The position numbers were made by a program, and so were the translations under genes. From Roseomonas sp. KE0001 (GTDB taxonomy: Bacteria; Pseudomonadota; Alphaproteobacteria; Acetobacterales; Acetobacteraceae): a DNA stretch of 64,000 nucleotides. The stretch is taken from the NCBI RefSeq assembly GCF_016107285.1, contig NZ_RCVQ01000002.1, forward strand, positions 310,001-374,000, read 5' to 3'. Positions 42,814-54,051 of this stretch are shown in pieces (position 1 is the first letter of the stretch; each line of letters begins with the position of its first letter). Under the pieces are notes generated by a model. It had not been told where the DNA came from, made no database searches, and saw only the letters and a program-made list of their open reading frames with translations.

Positions 42814-43422
42814 GTAGCCGACGGTGAAGCGCGCCCGGCTGTGGCGCGGCGCCTCCACCTCATCCACCAGGGCCACGGCGAAGTCCTCGAAGCTGATGTG
42901 GCTGCGGCCGTCCGCCGCCACGAGGAGCTGGTCGGTGCCGAGGCGGAAGCGCCCGGTGCGTTCGCCGGCATGGAAGTCGGCGGAGGGGGAGAGGAAAGTC
43001 CAGTCCAGCGCCTTCTCCTGCCGCAGCCGGGTCAGGAAGGCGGCGCCGCCCTCGGCCTCGGCGCGGTAGGCGGCGGGGAAGTCGGGGCTGTCCAGCAGGC
43101 GCTTGCCGGGCGCCACCTCCAGGCTGCCGGCGCCCCCCACCACCAGATAGCGCGGCACGCCGGCCTGCCGGACGGCCCCGATCAGCTTCTCCGGATCGCT
43201 GGCCGTGAAATGCACCGCGCTGATGACGGCCGCGTTACCGGCCAGCCGCTCGGCCAGCGCCGCCTGATCGAACAGGTCCCCGGCCACGGCCGTCACGCCC
43301 GGGGCGGCGGCGATGCGGGCGGGATCGCGGGCGATGGCGGTGACGGAATGGCCGCGCCGCGCCAGTTCCTGGAGGATGCGGGCGCCGGCCTGGCCGGAGG
43401 CGCCGATGAGGGCGATGTGCAT
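42811..43422 (-). CDS. NAD(P)H-binding protein, NmrA/SDR-like
   Basis: A 203-residue atypical short-chain dehydrogenase with the N-terminal dinucleotide motif IALIGASGQAGARI, then VTAVAGDLFD, AVISAVHF and RYLVVGGAGSLEV. The catalytic YxxxK of classical SDRs is not evident, as in quinone-reductase or redox-sensor relatives. The start is ATG 43422 with AAGGGA upstream. It is divergent from an HxlR regulator across a gap with two dyads, the usual arrangement for a regulated redox enzyme. Confidence 0.88.
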   Translation of the reverse strand: MHIALIGASGQAGARILQELARRGHSVTAIARDPARIAAAPGVTAVAGDLFDQAALAERLAGNAAVISAVHFTASDPEKLIGAVRQAGVPRYLVVGGAGSLEVAPGKRLLDSPDFPAAYRAEAEGGAAFLTRLRQEKALDWTFLSPSADFHAGERTGRFRLGTDQLLVAADGRSHISFEDFAVALVDEVEAPRHSRARFTVGY

Positions 43423-43445
43423 GGCGGTCTGTCCCTTCGCCGTGG

Positions 43446-43465
43446 TATCTGATGGAAACCAGATA
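43446..43465. promoter_or_regulatory. Dyad operator 1 in the HxlR/NmrA divergent gap
   Basis: TATCTG-N8-CAGATA, a perfect dyad. On the minus strand TATCTG (43465-43460) is also a possible -10, 16 bp from TTTACA (43487-43482), so binding here would block the NmrA-like promoter. Confidence 0.5.
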
Positions 43466-43475
43466 ACCTGCGGTG

Positions 43476-43497
43476 AGGTGCTGTAAAGAAGGCACCT
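43476..43497. promoter_or_regulatory. Dyad operator 2 in the HxlR/NmrA divergent gap
   Basis: AGGTGC-N10-GCACCT overlaps the TTTACA -35 candidate (43482-43487, minus strand). Together with operator 1 it brackets the promoter. Confidence 0.4.
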
Positions 43498-43531
43498 TGG
43501 ACGCACCGCGTTACCCCGAGGAAACCGCCCC

Positions 43532-43921
43532 ATGCAGGGTGACCTCTACGATCCGCGATGCCCGACCCGGCTCGTGCTCGACCGGATCGCCGACAAATGG
43601 ACCGTGATGCTCCTGGTCACGCTGGCGGCGGCGCCGACGCGCTTCGCCACGCTGCGCCGGCGCACCGGGATCTCGCAGAAGGTGCTGTCGCAGACGCTGC
43701 GGCGGCTGGAGCGGGACGGGTTGGTGTCGCGGCATGTGTTCCCCACCGTGCCGGTGACGGTGGAATACGCCGCGACGCCGTTGGGGCGCACCCTGGCCGC
43801 CACGCTCGATTCCCTACGCGACTGGGCGGAGAGCCATATCGGGGCGGTGCTGGCGGCCCAGCGGCGCTACGACGCGGCGCAGGCCGCCCCCGCCTCGCCC
43901 GAGCCCGGATCTTCGCCCTAG
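43532..43921 (+). CDS. HxlR family transcriptional regulator
   Basis: A 129-residue winged-helix regulator. The family pattern is complete: CPTRLVLDRIADKWTVMLL, RFATLRRRTGISQKVLSQTLRRLERDGLV (recognition helix; read from about residue 37) and YAATPLGRTL. A single Cys (C10, RCPTR) occupies the position used for thiol sensing in QorR/YodB-type members. It probably represses the divergent NmrA-like gene and itself in response to quinone or aldehyde stress; this is inference from context. Confidence 0.92.
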   Translation: MQGDLYDPRCPTRLVLDRIADKWTVMLLVTLAAAPTRFATLRRRTGISQKVLSQTLRRLERDGLVSRHVFPTVPVTVEYAATPLGRTLAATLDSLRDWAESHIGAVLAAQRRYDAAQAAPASPEPGSSP

Positions 43922-43994
43922 TCCCTTGTTTTGGCGGATGTCTTCCGCCGGGGAGAGAATTCCCTCCGGGCCGGATCTGCTCTAGCCTCCGCCC

Positions 43995-44846
43995 ATGCGC
44001 CTGCCCGATCTCGACCTCGACCTGTTGCGCTGCTTCGTCCAGGTGGCCGAGCGCGGCGGCTTCACCGCCGGCGCCGCCGCGCTCGGCCTGACGCAATCCG
44101 CCGTCAGCCTGAAGGTGAAGCGTCTGGAGGAACTGCTGCAGAAGCGCGTGCTGGAGCGCACCAGCCGCAGCATCGCGCTCACGCGCGAGGGCGAGACGCT
44201 GCTCGCCTATGCCCGCCGCATGCTGGCGCTGAACGACGAGGCGGTACGGCGGATGATCGCGCCGCCGGTGGCCGGCCGCCTGCGCCTCGGCGTCGCCGAT
44301 CATTTCGTGCCGCGCAACCTGGCGCCCATCCTGGCCCGCTTCGCCCGCACCTTTCCCGAGCTGGCGCTGGAGATCGAGGTCGGCCGCAGCCACGAGCTGC
44401 GCGCGGCGCAGGAGCGGGGCGAGCTCGATCTGGTGCTGGGCAAGCGGCGGGATGGCGAGACCGAGGGGCGGCCGATCTGGACCGAGCCGATCGTCTGGGT
44501 CGCGGCGCCGGGCTGGGCACCGCCCGAGGGGCGGCCGCTGCCGGTGGCCATGCTGCCGCAGGGCTGCATGTTCCGCGACCGCGCCCTGGCCGCCCTGGCG
44601 CGGGCCGGGATGGAGTTCGAGGTGGTCTATGTCTCCGCCAGCCTGCTCGGCGTGGCGGCGGCGGCGCAGGCCGGCCTCGCCGTCACCGTGCTCGGCCGTT
44701 CCGGTCTGCCCGAGGGCCTGACCGAGCATCACGGCCTGCCGGCCCTGGGCGTCGCGGAGATGGCGGTGTTCGGCGACGCGACCGGGCAGAGCCAGCTGGT
44801 CGAGCCGCTGATCGGCTTCATCCGCGAGAGCATCGCCCCTGGCTAA
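43995..44846 (+). CDS. LysR family transcriptional regulator
   Basis: A 283-residue LTTR. The N-terminal winged HTH (about 5-65) shows LRCFVQVAERGGFTAGAAAL, then GLTQSAVSLKVKRLEELL. The effector-binding domain (about 95-283) begins GRLRLGVADHFVPRNLAPIL. It is not divergent from a target as LTTRs often are. The class II aldolase gene follows 111 bp downstream on the same strand and is a candidate target. Confidence 0.93.
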   Translation: MRLPDLDLDLLRCFVQVAERGGFTAGAAALGLTQSAVSLKVKRLEELLQKRVLERTSRSIALTREGETLLAYARRMLALNDEAVRRMIAPPVAGRLRLGVADHFVPRNLAPILARFARTFPELALEIEVGRSHELRAAQERGELDLVLGKRRDGETEGRPIWTEPIVWVAAPGWAPPEGRPLPVAMLPQGCMFRDRALAALARAGMEFEVVYVSASLLGVAAAAQAGLAVTVLGRSGLPEGLTEHHGLPALGVAEMAVFGDATGQSQLVEPLIGFIRESIAPG

Positions 44847-44957
44847 GCCTCCTCTGGCCGAAGGCTCCCCCTTGGCCGAGCCCGGTTGCGCCCGGCCGGC
44901 ACCGGCCGCAATCTGCCGGCCTTCACCCCCTTCCAGCCGCCCGAGGATGTCGCAGTC

Positions 44958-45752
44958 ATGGCCCATTCCCTCGCCGCCTCCTCCGCCCCGGTGCCGAGCC
45001 TGGCGCACAACCACCCGCCGGAGGCGGAGGCGCTGCGGCGGGCGCGGGTCGATCTCGCCGCCTGCTTCCGCATGGCGGCGCGGCTCGGCCTGCAGGAGGG
45101 CATCTGCAATCACTTCTCCGCCGTGGTGCCGGGACGGCCGGATCTGTTCCTGGTCAATCCCCACGGCCTGTCCTTCGCCGAGGTGACCGCCTCCAGCCTG
45201 CTGGTCTGCGATTTCGACGGCAACGTGGTGGAAGGCCAGGGCCAGCCGGAGGCGACGGCCTTCTACATCCACGCCCGCATCCACGCCCTGAAGCCCCGCG
45301 CGCGGGTCGCCTTCCACACCCACATGCCGCACGCGACCGCGCTGGCCATGTTGGAGGGCGAGCCGCTGGTCTGGGCGGGGCAGACGGCGCTGCGCTTCTA
45401 CGGCCGCACCGCGGTGGACGAGGACTATAACGGCCTGGCGCTCGACTCGCGCGAGGGCGACCGCATCGCCGGCAGCCTGGGCGAGGCCGACATCGTCTTC
45501 ATGAAGAACCACGGCGTCATGGTGGTGGCGGAGACGATCGCCGAGGCCTGGGACGACCTCTACTACCTGGAGCGGGCGGCGCAGGCGCAGCTTCTCGCCA
45601 TGTCCTCCGGCCGGGCGCTGAAGCCGGTGCCGGAGGAGGTGGCGCGCCGCGTGGCCGCGCAGGAGGCCGCCGGCCGGGCCGACAGCGCCCGGCTGCACCT
45701 CGACAGCGTCCGCCGCATCCTGACGCGGGAGAGCCCGGACTTCCTGGCCTGA
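44958..45752 (+). CDS. Class II aldolase/adducin family protein
   Basis: A 264-residue zinc-dependent aldolase-fold protein. Recognisable segments are GICNHFSAVVPG (phosphate loop region), FLVNPHGLSFAEVTASSL, FHTHMPHATALAML (two zinc His) and FMKNHGVMVVAETIAEAWDDLYYLER (third zinc His; read in pieces). The class includes fuculose- and ribulose-phosphate aldolases and many uncharacterised relatives. The start at ATG 44958 (MAHSLAASS) is preceded by GAGG; a longer frame begins at 44886. Confidence 0.88.
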   Translation: MAHSLAASSAPVPSLAHNHPPEAEALRRARVDLAACFRMAARLGLQEGICNHFSAVVPGRPDLFLVNPHGLSFAEVTASSLLVCDFDGNVVEGQGQPEATAFYIHARIHALKPRARVAFHTHMPHATALAMLEGEPLVWAGQTALRFYGRTAVDEDYNGLALDSREGDRIAGSLGEADIVFMKNHGVMVVAETIAEAWDDLYYLERAAQAQLLAMSSGRALKPVPEEVARRVAAQEAAGRADSARLHLDSVRRILTRESPDFLA

Positions 45753-45773
45753 CCGGGGCGGGGCCCCCCCGGC

Positions 45774-46178
45774 CTAGTCGCCGACCTGGGCGATCCAGTC
45801 GGCCAGGTTGTAGTAGTTGCTGACCCGGGCGATCAGCCCGTCCCGCAGATCGAAGAAGGCGCCGGCCGGCAGCACGTAGGTCTGGCCCCGCGCCTCCGGC
45901 AGCCCGGCATCGGTCGCCAGGTAGGTGCCGTGCACGATGAACTCGCTGGCGGCGCGGCGGCCGCCCTCGCCGGACATCACCACGATGTCGCGCAGCTCCT
46001 CGCGGTAGTGCGCCGCCATGCGCAGCAGGAAGGCGCGGAACGCCGCCTTGCCCACTTCGCGGGCGCCCTGGTTGATGTCGTGCAGCACATCCTCGGTCAG
46101 CAGCGCCAGCATGCCCTCGACATCCCCGGCGTTGAAGGCGTCATAGTAGCTGCGGATCACGGTTTCGCTGGCGGCCAT
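45774..46178 (-). CDS. NTF2-like (SnoaL/ketosteroid isomerase fold) protein
   Basis: A 134-residue cone-fold protein: [25 protein letters not shown] is the typical opening (helix plus the Asp-Val-Glu turn), followed by [27 protein letters not shown] and a closing [20 protein letters not shown]. Such proteins act as small-molecule isomerases, hydrolases or ligand binders; the substrate here is unknown. The ATG at 46178 has GGAAGGG upstream. It is divergent from glyQ. Confidence 0.85.
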   Translation of the reverse strand: MAASETVIRSYYDAFNAGDVEGMLALLTEDVLHDINQGAREVGKAAFRAFLLRMAAHYREELRDIVVMSGEGGRRAASEFIVHGTYLATDAGLPEARGQTYVLPAGAFFDLRDGLIARVSNYYNLADWIAQVGD

Positions 46179-46258
46179 GGCCTGTGCCCTTCCTTGCGGG
46201 GGTGTGGGGCGGGTCTTATGGTGCGGCGCATAACACGGCCGCAAGCCCAAGACCCTGG

Positions 46259-47131
46259 ATGATGACCGAGACGCCGAACCGGACCAAACCCCTCAGTTTC
46301 CAGGACATCATCCTGACGCTGCACCGCTTCTGGGCGGCGCGGGGCTGCGTGATCCTGCAGCCCTACGACATGGAGATGGGCGCCGGCACCTTCCATCCCG
46401 CCACCACCCTGCGGGCGCTCGGGCCGAAGCCCTGGAAGGCGGCCTATGTGCAGCCCTCCCGCCGCCCGGCCGACGGGCGCTATGGCGAGAACCCGAACCG
46501 GCTGCAGCACTACTACCAGTACCAGGTGATCCTGAAGCCGAGCCCGGCCGACCCGCAGGCCCTGCTGATCGAGAGCTACCGGGCGCTCGGCATCGACCCC
46601 GCGCTGCACGACATCCGCTTCGTCGAGGATGACTGGGAGAGCCCGACGCTGGGGGCCTGGGGCCTCGGCTGGGAGGTCTGGTGCGATGGCATGGAGGTGA
46701 CGCAGTTCACCTACTTCCAGCAGGTCGGCGGCATCCCGGTGGACAAGCCCTGCGCCGAGCTGACCTACGGCCTGGAGCGGCTGGCGATGTACATCCAGGG
46801 CGTCGAGAACGTCTATGACCTCGACTTCAACGGCGAGGGCGTCACCTATGGCGATGTCTTCCTGCGCGCCGAGCGGGAGTACAGCGCCTTCAACTTCGAA
46901 TTCGCCGACACGGCGCTGCTGTTCCAGCACTTCCGGGACGCCGAGGCCGAATGCGCCGCCCTGGTGGAGAAGCGCCTCGCCCTGCCGGCCTATGACCAGT
47001 GCATCAAGGCGAGCCACGCCTTCAACCTGCTCGACGCGCGCGGCGCCATCTCGGTGACCGAGCGCGCCAGCTACATCGGCCGGGTGCGCGCCCTGGCCAG
47101 ATCCTGCTGCGAGACCTGGCTCGGCGGCTGA
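46259..47131 (+). CDS. glyQ: Glycine-tRNA ligase alpha subunit
   Basis: A 290-residue catalytic subunit of the bacterial tetrameric GlyRS. The family opening is [18 protein letters not shown], then [38 protein letters not shown] and [14 protein letters not shown]. Two adjacent ATGs (46259, 46262) are possible starts. A TTATG-N8-CATAA dyad at 46216-46233, between the genes, may hold divergent -10 elements. glyS follows 83 bp downstream. Confidence 0.96.
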   Translation: MMTETPNRTKPLSFQDIILTLHRFWAARGCVILQPYDMEMGAGTFHPATTLRALGPKPWKAAYVQPSRRPADGRYGENPNRLQHYYQYQVILKPSPADPQALLIESYRALGIDPALHDIRFVEDDWESPTLGAWGLGWEVWCDGMEVTQFTYFQQVGGIPVDKPCAELTYGLERLAMYIQGVENVYDLDFNGEGVTYGDVFLRAEREYSAFNFEFADTALLFQHFRDAEAECAALVEKRLALPAYDQCIKASHAFNLLDARGAISVTERASYIGRVRALARSCCETWLGG

Positions 47132-47214
47132 GGCCGCCCGCCCGAGACTGCCACGCCGGCGCCTGATTCGGCGCCGAGACTCCGCTCCGGCCCCTTTTCC
47201 CGCCAAGGCCCCCG

Positions 47215-49383
47215 ATGCCCGAACTTCTGCTCGAACTCTTCTCCGAGGAAATCCCCGCCCGCATGCAGGCGCGCGCGGCCGAGGATCTGGCGCGGCTGAT
47301 GGGCGAGGCGCTGAAGGGGGCCGGCCTGCCCGCGGAGGGGCTGCGCACCCTTTATGGTCCGCGCCGCCTGACGCTGGTGGCCGAGCTGCCGGCGGGGACG
47401 GCGGCGGTCGAGGAGGAGCGGCGCGGCCCGCGGGCCGGTGCCGCCGGCCCGGCGCTGGAGGGCTTCCTGCGCGCCACCGGCCTGCGCCAGGACCAGCTGG
47501 AGACGCGCGAGGTGAAGGGCGCCGCCTATCTCTACGCCGTCATCCGCCGCCCCGGCCGGCCGACGCAGGAGGTGCTGGCCGAGATCATCCCCGCCCTGCT
47601 GCGCCGTTTCCCCTGGCCCAAGTCCATGCGCTGGGGCGGCAGCAGCGATTTCATCTGGGTGCGGCCGCTGAAGCGCATCCTCTGCCTCTTCGGCGGCGCC
47701 GTGGTGCCCTTCACCCTGGCCCAGGGCGAGGATGACGGGCACGGCCTCGCCGCCTCGGACCGGACGGAGGGCCATCGCATCCTCTCGCCGGGCGAGGTAC
47801 AGGTGGTGGATTTCTCGGATTATGCGACGAAACTCGCGGCGCGATACGTGGTTATCGACCCCGCCGAGCGCGCGGCGCGGGTGCGGGACGGCATCGCGGC
47901 GCTGGCCGCGGCGCAGGGGGTCGAGGTGGTGCCGGATGAGGGGCTGGTGGCGGAGGTGGCGGGCCTGGTCGAGTGGCCGGTGCCGCTGCTCGGCCGCATT
48001 GACGAGGCCTTCATGGACCTGCCGGCCGAACTGATGCGCACCACCATGCGGGTGAACCAGCGCTACTTCGCCCTGCGCCGGCCGGATGGCGCGGCGGCGC
48101 CCTTCTTCGGCGTCGTCTCCAACATCGCCGCGCGCGATGGTGGCCTCGCGGTGGTCGGCGGCAATGAGCGGGTGCTGCGCGCCCGCCTCTCCGATGCCCG
48201 CTTCTTCTGGGATCTCGACCGCAGGCAGGCGCTGGAGAGCTACCTGCCGAAGCTCGACAGCGTGGTCTTCCATGCGAAGCTCGGCACCCAGGGGCAGCGC
48301 GTGGCGCGGCTGGCGCGGCTGGCGGAATGGCTGGCGCCAAGGCTCGGCGCCGAGCCGGCGCCCGCCGCCCGCGCCGCGCGGCTGGCCAAGGCCGACCTCG
48401 CCACCGGGCTGGTCGGCGAGTTCCCCGAGCTGCAGGGCATCATCGGGCGCTACTACGCGCTGAAGGACGGCGAGGAGGCCCGCGTGGCCGAGGCCATCGC
48501 GGCGCATTACCGGCCGCTCGGCCCGGGTGACTCGGTCCCGGCCGAGCCCGTCGCCATCACCGTGGCGCTGGCCGACAAGCTGGACCAGCTCGCCGGCTTC
48601 TTCGCCGTGGACGAGCGGCCGACCGGCTCGGGCGACCCCTATGCCCTGCGGCGCGCGGCGCTCGGCGTCCTTCGCATCCTGCGCGAGAACGGGCTGCGGC
48701 TGGATCTCGCCGACGCCATCGCCGAGGCCTTCTTCGGCTATCCGCAGGCGGTGGGCGCCACGGCGGAGCCCGAGTTCGGCATGGCCGTGGCCCAGGAGAT
48801 GATGACGTCCGGCTGGCGGCCCGATCCGGCATCGGACCATCCGCCGATGGTCGCCGCCTTCGCCGCCGGCCTGCTGGGCTTCCTGGCCGACCGGCTGCGG
48901 GTGCAGCTGCGCGCCGAGGGCGAGCGGCACGACGTGCTGGCGGCGGTGGCGGCGCAGGGCGGCGCGGACCTCGTCCGCCTGCTGGCGCGCGCCGCCGCGC
49001 TGCGCGCCTTCCTGGAGGGCGAGGACGGTGCCAACCTGCTGGCCGCCTCCCGCCGCGCCGCCAATATCCTGCGCATCGAGGACCGGAAGGACGGGCCGCA
49101 CCGGCCCGAGACCGATCCCGCCCTCTTCGTGGCCGAGGAGGAGAGGGCCCTCTCGGCCGCGCTGGACGCCGCCCTGCCGGCGGTGCTCGCGGCGCTGGAG
49201 GCGGAGCGGGACACCGAGGCCATGGCCGCGCTGGCGCGGCTGCGCGCCCCGGTCGATGCCTTCTTCGACCGGGTGGTGGTGAACGACCCCGACCCGGCAC
49301 GGCGCCGCAACCGCCTCGGCCTGCTGGCCCGGCTGGTGGCCGCGCTGGAGCGTGTGGCAGACTTTTCCAAGATAGAAGGCTAG
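47215..49383 (+). CDS. glyS: Glycine-tRNA ligase beta subunit
   Basis: A 722-residue beta subunit, tRNA-binding partner of GlyQ. Typical segments are ELLLELFSEEIPARM at the start, PKSMRWGGSSDFIWVRP, FMDLPAELMRTTMRVNQRYF, SDARFFWDLDR, DKLDQLAGFFAVDERPTGSGDPYALRRAALG (read in pieces) and the C-terminal DALR-like anticodon region ending AFFDRVVVNDPDPARRRNRL. Complete. Confidence 0.96.
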   Translation: MPELLLELFSEEIPARMQARAAEDLARLMGEALKGAGLPAEGLRTLYGPRRLTLVAELPAGTAAVEEERRGPRAGAAGPALEGFLRATGLRQDQLETREVKGAAYLYAVIRRPGRPTQEVLAEIIPALLRRFPWPKSMRWGGSSDFIWVRPLKRILCLFGGAVVPFTLAQGEDDGHGLAASDRTEGHRILSPGEVQVVDFSDYATKLAARYVVIDPAERAARVRDGIAALAAAQGVEVVPDEGLVAEVAGLVEWPVPLLGRIDEAFMDLPAELMRTTMRVNQRYFALRRPDGAAAPFFGVVSNIAARDGGLAVVGGNERVLRARLSDARFFWDLDRRQALESYLPKLDSVVFHAKLGTQGQRVARLARLAEWLAPRLGAEPAPAARAARLAKADLATGLVGEFPELQGIIGRYYALKDGEEARVAEAIAAHYRPLGPGDSVPAEPVAITVALADKLDQLAGFFAVDERPTGSGDPYALRRAALGVLRILRENGLRLDLADAIAEAFFGYPQAVGATAEPEFGMAVAQEMMTSGWRPDPASDHPPMVAAFAAGLLGFLADRLRVQLRAEGERHDVLAAVAAQGGADLVRLLARAAALRAFLEGEDGANLLAASRRAANILRIEDRKDGPHRPETDPALFVAEEERALSAALDAALPAVLAALEAERDTEAMAALARLRAPVDAFFDRVVVNDPDPARRRNRLGLLARLVAALERVADFSKIEG

Positions 49384-49394
49384 AGGGACCCGAG

Positions 49395-52064
<2,670 letters not shown>

Positions 52065-52072
52065 CGCCACCA

Positions 52073-52103
52073 CCCGGGGCGGCGGTGCCGCCCCGGGGCT
52101 TTT
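52073..52103 (+). terminator. Intrinsic terminator after ppdK
   Basis: CCCGGGGCGGC (52073-52083), loop GGT, GCCGCCCCGGG (52087-52097), then GC and TTTT (52100-52103). The stem is 11 bp and perfect. Confidence 0.75.
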
Positions 52104-52115
52104 CGGTGCCTCCTT

Positions 52116-52143
52116 GCGGCGGCAGTGCCGCCGCGGGGCCTTT
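52116..52143 (+). terminator. Second hairpin in tandem after ppdK
   Basis: GCGGCGG (52116-52122) pairs with CCGCCGC (52128-52134), followed by GGGGCC and TTT. It resembles the first terminator and its flanks closely enough to be a diverged duplicate. Confidence 0.45.
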
Positions 52144-52153
52144 CAGCGCCGCC

Positions 52154-52972
52154 CTATCCGGCGCGGCCCGGCAGGGCCATCCACTCCGGCACCGAGGCGC
52201 GCAGGGTCGCCTCGCCGCAGGACAGCGGCTCCCCCTGCGGCACGGCCAGGCGGATCAGCGCCAGCCCGCGTCCCGCCGCGCCCGACCGCATCTCGCCGAC
52301 CTCGGCGCCGTCGCGCAGGATGGGCGTGCCGGGGGCGGGGAGCGGGCCCTCGACGGTGACGGGGAAGAGGCGCTTCTTCAGCAGGCCGCGATACTTCGTC
52401 CGGGCGGTCAGCTCCTGCCCCATGTAGCAGCCCTTGCTCCAGGAGACGCCGGACAGCTCGTCGAACCCGGCCTCCAGCAGCACGGTCTTCTCGCTCTCCA
52501 GGTCGCGCGAGCCGTCGGGCAGGCCGAGGGCCAGGCGGTGCCTGTCATAATCCTCCGGCCCGGCATCGGCGGCCAGGGCGCCGGGCGGCAGAAGGGCGCG
52601 CCAGCCGGCGCCGGCCAGGCGCGGATCGGGCGCGGCGAGCCCGGAGGGCATCGGCGAATCGCCCCAGCCGACGAAGACCGCGAGCCCCGCGGCCGGTGCC
52701 AGCGCCACCCTGGAGCGCAGGCGGAAGCGGGAGAGCTTCTGCAGCAGCATCTCCGCCTGCGCGGCCTCGGCGTCCAGCAGAAGCCGGCCGCCGTCGCTCA
52801 GCACGAAGAAATCCGCCAGCCACTTGCCCTGGGGCGTCAGCAGCGCCGACCAGACGGCGCGGCCCGGCGCCGCCTGCGCGACATCGTTGGAGACCAGGCC
52901 TTGCAGGAAGGCGACGCGGTCCTCGCCGGAGATCTCGATCGGGGCGCGGTCGGGGAGGGGAGCGATGGGCAT
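52154..52972 (-). CDS. ygfZ: Folate-binding protein YgfZ
   Basis: A 272-residue GcvT-like protein that binds tetrahydrofolate and supports Fe-S cluster assembly or repair. The family signature K-G-C-Y-x-G-Q-E is present as KGCYMGQEL. The N-terminal FLQGLVSNDV and LLTPQGKWLADFFV segments are also typical. The start is the ATG at 52972 (MPIAPLPDRAPIEIS). It is convergent with ppdK and divergent from the GT9 gene. Confidence 0.93.
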   Translation of the reverse strand: MPIAPLPDRAPIEISGEDRVAFLQGLVSNDVAQAAPGRAVWSALLTPQGKWLADFFVLSDGGRLLLDAEAAQAEMLLQKLSRFRLRSRVALAPAAGLAVFVGWGDSPMPSGLAAPDPRLAGAGWRALLPPGALAADAGPEDYDRHRLALGLPDGSRDLESEKTVLLEAGFDELSGVSWSKGCYMGQELTARTKYRGLLKKRLFPVTVEGPLPAPGTPILRDGAEVGEMRSGAAGRGLALIRLAVPQGEPLSCGEATLRASVPEWMALPGRAG

Positions 52973-53100
52973 GCCCTCCAATTGGGCGCGTCGGCGGCGG
53001 CGGACAAGCGCGGGGATGGATTCGCGCCCCGGGACGCAGGCCCCTTCGGCGATCCGCGTCCGGCGTGCTAAGCGCGCGCCGGACACATGAACACGATCCC

Positions 53101-54051
53101 ATGCGCATCCTCTTCGTGACCGCCACCCGGATCGGGGATGCGGTGCTCTCCACCGGCCTGCTCGACCATCTGCTGCGGCAGTATCCCGCCGCGCGGATCA
53201 CCATCGCCTGCGGTCCGGCGGCGGAGGGCATCTTCACCCGCATGCCGAACAGGGAGGCCACCATCGTCCTCACCAAGCAGAGCTTCTCCCGGCACTGGCT
53301 GTCGCTCTGGCGGCAGGTGATCGGGCAGAGCTGGGATCTGGTGGTGGACCTGCGCGGCTCGGCCCTGTCCTGGATGGTGCGGGCGCGGCGGCGCGCGGTG
53401 ATGCGCGGCGGCCGGCGGGCGGGGCACCGGCTCGGCCATCTGGCGGCGGTGCTCGACCTCGACCCGCCGCCGCCGCCGGTCGCCTGGTTCGACGCGGCGG
53501 ACGAGGCCCGCGCTGCCGCCCTGCTGTCCTCCCCCGGCGGGGCGGCGGGCGGGGGGGCGGGCGCGGCGCCGCTGCTCGCCCTCGGCCCCAGCGCCAACTG
53601 GGCGGGCAAGGTCTGGCCGGCGGAACGCTTCGTGCAGCTGTTCCAGGCCCTGGCGGCGCCCGGCGGACCCCTGCCGGGCGCCCGGCCGGTGGTGCTGGCC
53701 GGGCCCGGCGGGACGGAGGCGGCCATGGCGGCGCCGGTGCTGGCCGCCCTGCCCGGCGCGGTCGATCTGGTGGGGCGGTTGAGCCTGCCCGAGGCGGCGG
53801 CCGTCCTGTCCCGCTGCCGCCTCTTCATCGGCAATGATTCCGGGCTGATGCACCTCTCGGCCGCCGCCGGGACGCCGACGCTCGGCCTCTTCGGCCCCAC
53901 CCCGGCGAGCGAGTACGCCCCGACCGGACGCTGCGCCGGGCCGGTGCTGGCGCGCGGCGCGCCGGGCCAGGCGCCGATGGAGGCCCTGCCGGTGCGGGAT
54001 GCGCTGGAGGCCGCCACCGGCCTGCTGCGCCGCTGCGGCGGGGCGGCATGA
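53101..54051 (+). CDS. Glycosyltransferase family 9 (heptosyltransferase-like)
   Basis: A 316-residue GT-B enzyme of the ADP-heptose transferase family. It shows the N-terminal ILFVTATRIGDAVLSTGLL, WDLVVDLRGSALSW, the donor-site LGPSANWAGKVWPAERF and the diagnostic FIGNDSGLMHLSAAAGTPTLGLFGPT (read in pieces). It probably adds heptose or a related sugar to the LPS core or another envelope glycan on the cytoplasmic face. A poly-Pro/Gly stretch in the linker is harmless. Overlaps the next gene (ATGA). Confidence 0.9.
   Translation: MRILFVTATRIGDAVLSTGLLDHLLRQYPAARITIACGPAAEGIFTRMPNREATIVLTKQSFSRHWLSLWRQVIGQSWDLVVDLRGSALSWMVRARRRAVMRGGRRAGHRLGHLAAVLDLDPPPPPVAWFDAADEARAAALLSSPGGAAGGGAGAAPLLALGPSANWAGKVWPAERFVQLFQALAAPGGPLPGARPVVLAGPGGTEAAMAAPVLAALPGAVDLVGRLSLPEAAAVLSRCRLFIGNDSGLMHLSAAAGTPTLGLFGPTPASEYAPTGRCAGPVLARGAPGQAPMEALPVRDALEAATGLLRRCGGAA

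Noticed and set aside
43965-43990. GGATCTGCTCTAG before the LysR gene as another REP-like copy
   Set aside because: Only the short CTCTAG end matches; the neighbouring inverted repeat is imperfect and unrelated.
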